From positions 1 to 40,171 of the forward strand of contig CAIKHN010000001.1 in the NCBI GenBank assembly GCA_903827265.1: 40,171 bases of DNA, written 5' to 3'. This document shows, piece by piece, positions 36,201 through 40,171 of this stretch (position 1 is its first letter; the number at the start of each line of letters is the position of its first letter). Made by a program: the position numbers and the translations under genes. Under the pieces are notes generated by a model, which saw nothing but the letters and a program-made list of their open reading frames with translations, was not told the origin of the DNA and ran no database searches. The DNA comes from Candidatus Uhrbacteria bacterium. GTDB taxonomy: Bacteria > Patescibacteriota > Patescibacteriia > UBA9934.

Positions 36201-39200
36201 ATGTCCGCATCAATTGTGAAGCAGGGGGCCGTCAAGGAACGCGAGGCTGATGTCACATCTGCGGTATATGGATATATGACGTCAGTAAAAGAGGTCATTA
36301 AGCGCGACGGAACGCACGCAGCATTTTCGTCAGAAAAGCTTGAGCGATCCGTTATTCAAGCATTGCTCGCTGCTGGACTGAAGGAAAAAGATCTCCCACG
36401 ATACGTAAATCGTATTACGGGTAATATTCTTTCTCGCATTCAGCGACGGTTCGATGGCCACACTACGCCAACGTCGAACACCATTCGAGAGATGGTTGCT
36501 GTCGGTTTTATTGATAACAATCTTGTTCATGTTGCTCGCGTGTATTTGTCGTATCGAAAATCAGACGTTATTGCGGCAAGTGAGAAGTACGAGAATGGGA
36601 TTGCGATGGACCGGTATTTCACTAAAGAAGGTGTCCATCCATACGACTTGCTCACTTGGGAAAAGCGCACCGCAAGTATCACGAACGAAAAGGGTGCGGT
36701 GGTTTTTGAGCAAAAGGATATTGAGGTTCCAAGTACATGGAGCCAAACATCGGTAAACATTGTTGCGCAGAAGTATTTCCGTGGAAAAGTCGGTACGCCG
36801 GAACGCGAAACCTCAATGAAGCAGTTGATGAGTCGCGTTGCAGTAACCATGGCAAATTGGGGGAGAAAGGACGGGTATTTCGCAACAAAAAAAGATGCTC
36901 AGGTTTTTGAGGACGAATTGACCTGGATTCTCGTCAACCAAATGGCGGCATTTAACTCGCCGGTATGGTTTAACGTTGGCATCAACCCACATCCACAGTG
37001 TTCGGCATGTTTTATCAATAGCGTTGAAGACGACATGCGTTCGATTCTTCACTTGACGGCAACGGAGAGCATGCTGTTCAAGCAAGGTTCTGGAACGGGA
37101 TCGAACCTTTCAAATCTTCGTTCGTCACAGGAATACCTTGGCGGAAGCAACGGACGATCGTCGGGTCCGGTCAGTTTCATGAAAGGCCTTGATTCGTTTG
37201 CGGGTATTGTGAAGTCTGGTGGAAAGACACGTCGCGCTGCAAAGATGGTCATTTTGAACGTCGATCACCCAGATATCATGGCGTTCATCGAGTGCAAGGC
37301 GAAGGAAGAGCGTAAGGCATGGACGTTGGTCGATGCCGGCTATGATAGCGGTATGGACGGCGAGGCATATGGATCTATTTATTTCCAGAATGCAAACAAC
37401 TCCGTACGTGTCACGGACGACTTTATGCGTGCGGTGGAAACAGACGCAGAGTGGGTAACGCATGAAGTTACCACCGGCAAGCCATCGTTGTCATACAAGG
37501 CACGAGAAGTGATGCGATCAATGGCAGAGTGCGCGTGGCAGTGTGGTGATCCTGGTATTCAATATGACACGACATGTAACCGTTGGCACACGTCAAAGAC
37601 TACAGGTCGCATTAATGCAAGCAATCCATGTTCCGAGTACATGTTCCTGGACGACACCGCATGTAACTTGTCGTCGCTCAACTTAATGAAGTTCCGCAAG
37701 AATGTGAACGGCGTCATGGAATTTGATGTTCCATCGTTCATTCACGCCGCAAAGGTGATGATTACCGCCATGGAAATCACCGTCGGCAACTCGAGCTACC
37801 CAACGCCATCTATTGAGCAGAACAGCCACGATTTCCGACCGCTTGGTATTGGATTTGCAAACCTTGGTGCGCTCTTGATGAGCCGCGGGGTTGCATATGA
37901 TTCTGACGAGGGTCGAAACATCGCCGGTGGAATTATGTCGTTGCTTTCTGGAACAACGTACGAACAAAGTGCGCATATTGCGGAAAGAATTGGTGCATTT
38001 GCAGGCTTCGAGTTGAACAAAGAATCGTGTTTGGACGTTATGCGTATGCATCGCGACGCGACGTATGCCATGAACGTTGCATCGTTGCCAGCCGACATTG
38101 CTGCTGCTGCGCGAACCGCGTGGGACAACGTGGTGACAGAAGGTGAGAAACACGGTTTGCGCAACGCGCAGATTTCCGTGCTTGCTCCAACGGGAACCAT
38201 TGCGTTCTTGATGGACTGCGATACGACGGGAATCGAGCCAGACATCGCTATCGTGAAATACAAGTGGTTGGTGGGTGGTGGAATGTTGAAAATGGTGAAC
38301 CAGACGGTTCCAGAGGCACTGACGCGCTTGGGCTATGGCGCCGACGATCGTAAAGCGATTCTTGATTTTATCGATCAGCAGGACACGATTGAAGGCGCGC
38401 CGTTCTTAAAGTCAGAGCATCTTCCGGTGTTCGATTGTGCATTTAAAGCAAAGAACGGTACGCGCTCTATTCATTACATGGGACATCTTCGCATGATGGC
38501 CGCAGTGCAGCCGTTTATTTCTGGCGCAATCAGCAAAACAGTGAACATGCCAAACGAGGCAACCGTTGAGGATATTGAAAAGGTGTACATGGAAGGTTGG
38601 AAAATGGGTTTGAAAGCGATCGCAATTTATCGCGACGGCAGCAAGCGCCAGCAGGCGCTCACGACGAGTAAGGAAAAGGATTCTGGTAAAGCGCACGATG
38701 CTGCAAAGTCAGAAAGTGTTGCTCCGGTGAAAATTGCGCCTGTCGCAGAAGCTGCGAATGCGCCACGTCGTCGCCGCTTGCCAGATGAGCGTCGTGCAAT
38801 CAATCACAAGTTCTTGGTTGGCGGACACAAAGGATTCATCACGGTTGGGTTGTATGACGACGGAACGCCGGGAGAAATGTTCATCACCATGGCAAAGGAA
38901 GGTTCAGTGATTAGTGGTTTGATGGATGCATTTGCAACGTCGGTTTCCATCGGCTTGCAGTACGGTGTGCCAATCCAGGTACTCGTGAATAAGTTCGTGC
39001 ACATGCGTTTTGAGCCATCGGGATTCACGAATAATCCAAATATTCGCATTGCGAAGTCCATCGTTGACTACATTTTCCGTTGGATGGCGCTGAAGTTCCT
39101 TTCGCCACAGGAACAGGTCGCTGTAGGAATTAACGTCGTTCCGGCAATCGGTGAGGCAGTTGCAGCAAGCGCGCCAGCTGAAGTTTCAGCGGCTCCTGTG

Positions 39201-39410
39201 CAGGCAGAGCTTCAGCCAACAATCTTTGCAACCGCATCAGACGTGAATCCGGCAATGACGCCTGGAACGGCACCGCAAAAGGCTGGACTTACCTCCACCT
39301 TTAACAACACCGCCGACGCCCCAGCTTGCGACACCTGTGGCAACATCATGGTTCGCAACGCAGCGTGCTACAAATGCCTCAACTGCGGCAGCACAAGCGG
39401 CTGCTCCTGA
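36201..39410 (+). CDS. nrdJ: Adenosylcobalamin-dependent (class II) ribonucleotide reductase with N-terminal ATP-cone
   Basis: VIKRDGTHAAFSSEKLERSV ATP-cone; FNSPVWFNVGI, NPCSEYMFLDDTACNLSSLNL, LAPTGTIAFLMDCDTTGIEPD; C-terminal CDTCG...CYKCLNCGSTSGCS. Confidence 0.95.
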   Translation: MSASIVKQGAVKEREADVTSAVYGYMTSVKEVIKRDGTHAAFSSEKLERSVIQALLAAGLKEKDLPRYVNRITGNILSRIQRRFDGHTTPTSNTIREMVAVGFIDNNLVHVARVYLSYRKSDVIAASEKYENGIAMDRYFTKEGVHPYDLLTWEKRTASITNEKGAVVFEQKDIEVPSTWSQTSVNIVAQKYFRGKVGTPERETSMKQLMSRVAVTMANWGRKDGYFATKKDAQVFEDELTWILVNQMAAFNSPVWFNVGINPHPQCSACFINSVEDDMRSILHLTATESMLFKQGSGTGSNLSNLRSSQEYLGGSNGRSSGPVSFMKGLDSFAGIVKSGGKTRRAAKMVILNVDHPDIMAFIECKAKEERKAWTLVDAGYDSGMDGEAYGSIYFQNANNSVRVTDDFMRAVETDAEWVTHEVTTGKPSLSYKAREVMRSMAECAWQCGDPGIQYDTTCNRWHTSKTTGRINASNPCSEYMFLDDTACNLSSLNLMKFRKNVNGVMEFDVPSFIHAAKVMITAMEITVGNSSYPTPSIEQNSHDFRPLGIGFANLGALLMSRGVAYDSDEGRNIAGGIMSLLSGTTYEQSAHIAERIGAFAGFELNKESCLDVMRMHRDATYAMNVASLPADIAAAARTAWDNVVTEGEKHGLRNAQISVLAPTGTIAFLMDCDTTGIEPDIAIVKYKWLVGGGMLKMVNQTVPEALTRLGYGADDRKAILDFIDQQDTIEGAPFLKSEHLPVFDCAFKAKNGTRSIHYMGHLRMMAAVQPFISGAISKTVNMPNEATVEDIEKVYMEGWKMGLKAIAIYRDGSKRQQALTTSKEKDSGKAHDAAKSESVAPVKIAPVAEAANAPRRRRLPDERRAINHKFLVGGHKGFITVGLYDDGTPGEMFITMAKEGSVISGLMDAFATSVSIGLQYGVPIQVLVNKFVHMRFEPSGFTNNPNIRIAKSIVDYIFRWMALKFLSPQEQVAVGINVVPAIGEAVAASAPAEVSAAPVQAELQPTIFATASDVNPAMTPGTAPQKAGLTSTFNNTADAPACDTCGNIMVRNAACYKCLNCGSTSGCS

Positions 39411-39431
39411 TCGGTAACTTAGCCATCAATA

Positions 39432-39459
39432 GCAAACGGGGCAGCTTTGCCCCGTTTGC
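39432..39459 (+). terminator. Perfect 12-bp hairpin between nrdJ and cobO
   Basis: GCAAACGGGGCA-gctt-TGCCCCGTTTGC; no strong T-run, so terminator or RNA processing/stability hairpin. Confidence 0.5.
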
Positions 39460-39467
39460 GGTTCTCT

Positions 39468-40052
39468 ATGAATGAACAAAAACCAATTCTCGACGAACGT
39501 ATCAAAGGCCGGCAGGGGTATGGGCTGATTCAGCTTATTCATGGCCATGGAAAGGGAAAGACGACGGCGGCGCTGGGGCAGGCTGTGCGGTGTGCGGGGG
39601 CGGGGAAGAAGGTGTTGATTGTGTACTTTGATAAAGGCGGAACGACGCATTACAGCGAACGGTGCGTTATTGATCAAATTGAAGGAATTGATTACGTCGC
39701 CACGGGGCGCGATCGGATCGACCCTGTCACGAATCGATTTGATTTTTCAATCACGGATGAGGATCGGCTCGAGGCTGGGAAGGGAATCGAGGTCGCGAAG
39801 GCGGCGATGATGTCTGGCGAATATGATCTGGTGATCCTCGATGAAATTAATTCCACGCAGAACCTTGGCATGCTTTCCGTCGAGTCTGTGCTCGATGCAT
39901 TGCAGTCCAAGGGCGTGAATGTCGAGGTGATTCTTACTGGGCGTAATCCGGCGCAGGAGTTTCTCGACGCCGCGCATCTCATCACAGAGACGCAATTACA
40001 AAGGCATTACTTCTATTCTGGCGTTCCGGCGCGCGAGGGACTTGATTTTTAA
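39468..40052 (+). CDS. cobO: Cob(I)alamin/corrinoid adenosyltransferase (CobO/BtuR type)
   Basis: IHGHGKGKTTAALGQAVRCAGAGKKVLIVYFDKGG; YDLVILDEINSTQNLGML; VILTGRNPAQEFLDAAHLITE. Confidence 0.9.
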   Translation: MNEQKPILDERIKGRQGYGLIQLIHGHGKGKTTAALGQAVRCAGAGKKVLIVYFDKGGTTHYSERCVIDQIEGIDYVATGRDRIDPVTNRFDFSITDEDRLEAGKGIEVAKAAMMSGEYDLVILDEINSTQNLGMLSVESVLDALQSKGVNVEVILTGRNPAQEFLDAAHLITETQLQRHYFYSGVPAREGLDF

Positions 40053-40136
40053 TTGGATTCTGTGGATACTCGGGCTTCGCACTCTGAACGAGCCGAGTAT
40101 ACTGATTCCGATCATTGATGTTCACTAACGAATTTT

Positions 40137-40171
40137 ATGACCATTACCGAAATTATTGCCGCACTTCAGGA
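40137..40171 (+). CDS. Start of a further CDS (MTITEIIAALQ..., truncated)
   Basis: ATG 40137 open to window end; TATACT at 40098-40103 upstream. Confidence 0.35.
   Translation, partial: MTITEIIAALQ

Noticed and set aside
1-40171. Alternative genetic code (UGA reassigned, as in Gracilibacteria/Absconditabacteria)
   Set aside because: TGA is used as a plausible terminal stop for several genes (e.g. tgt, secretion-adjacent genes, nrdJ) and no TGA interrupts conserved domains
1-40171. tRNA or rRNA genes
   Set aside because: No cloverleaf/T-loop or rRNA-like stretches noticed in intergenic regions; tRNAscan-SE/Infernal would be needed to exclude completely

Overview
The 40.2 kb window looks like a Patescibacteria/CPR chromosome segment. 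Genes are compact and mostly on the + strand, Shine-Dalgarno motifs are scarce, and two secreted proteins carry a CPR-style C-terminal repeat. The inferred order is: partial nth; PAP2 phosphatase; two tandem surface-protein paralogs; sugar nucleotidyltransferase; mltG; DUF475/TerC-like; an AT-rich three-gene cassette of unknown function; MazG-like + PD-(D/E)XK-DUF2075 helicase + YgjP-like metallopeptidase + GIY-YIG; a hairpin-bounded, SD-rich block (zinc-ribbon protein, sigma-70 family factor, hypothetical); UvrD; malic enzyme; RskA-like protein; UDP-glucose dehydrogenase; LOG-family protein; large membrane protein; clan-A glycosidase; TrmH; Tgt; secD-secF; VirD4-like ATPase with partner; uppP; methyltransferase; NUDIX; coiled coil; DEDD exonuclease; class II RNR (nrdJ); corrinoid adenosyltransferase; start of another CDS. 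Strongest leads: (1) SecD with one intact and one degenerate parvulin PPIase domain in its periplasmic region; (2) a Tgt homolog that has lost all four Zn ligands but kept catalytic motifs; (3) two NrdR-box-like palindromes 32 bp apart around the nrdJ -10 element, followed by a terminator-like leader hairpin and a downstream B12 adenosyltransferase; (4) an in-frame stop between DUF2075 and the metallopeptidase, with conserved sequence upstream of any standard start; (5) recurrent leaderless-type promoters (-10, 9-10 nt, ATG); (6) two families of dispersed palindromic repeats, one of which supplies a protein C-terminus and stop codon. All calls come from reading the sequence; no searches were run.
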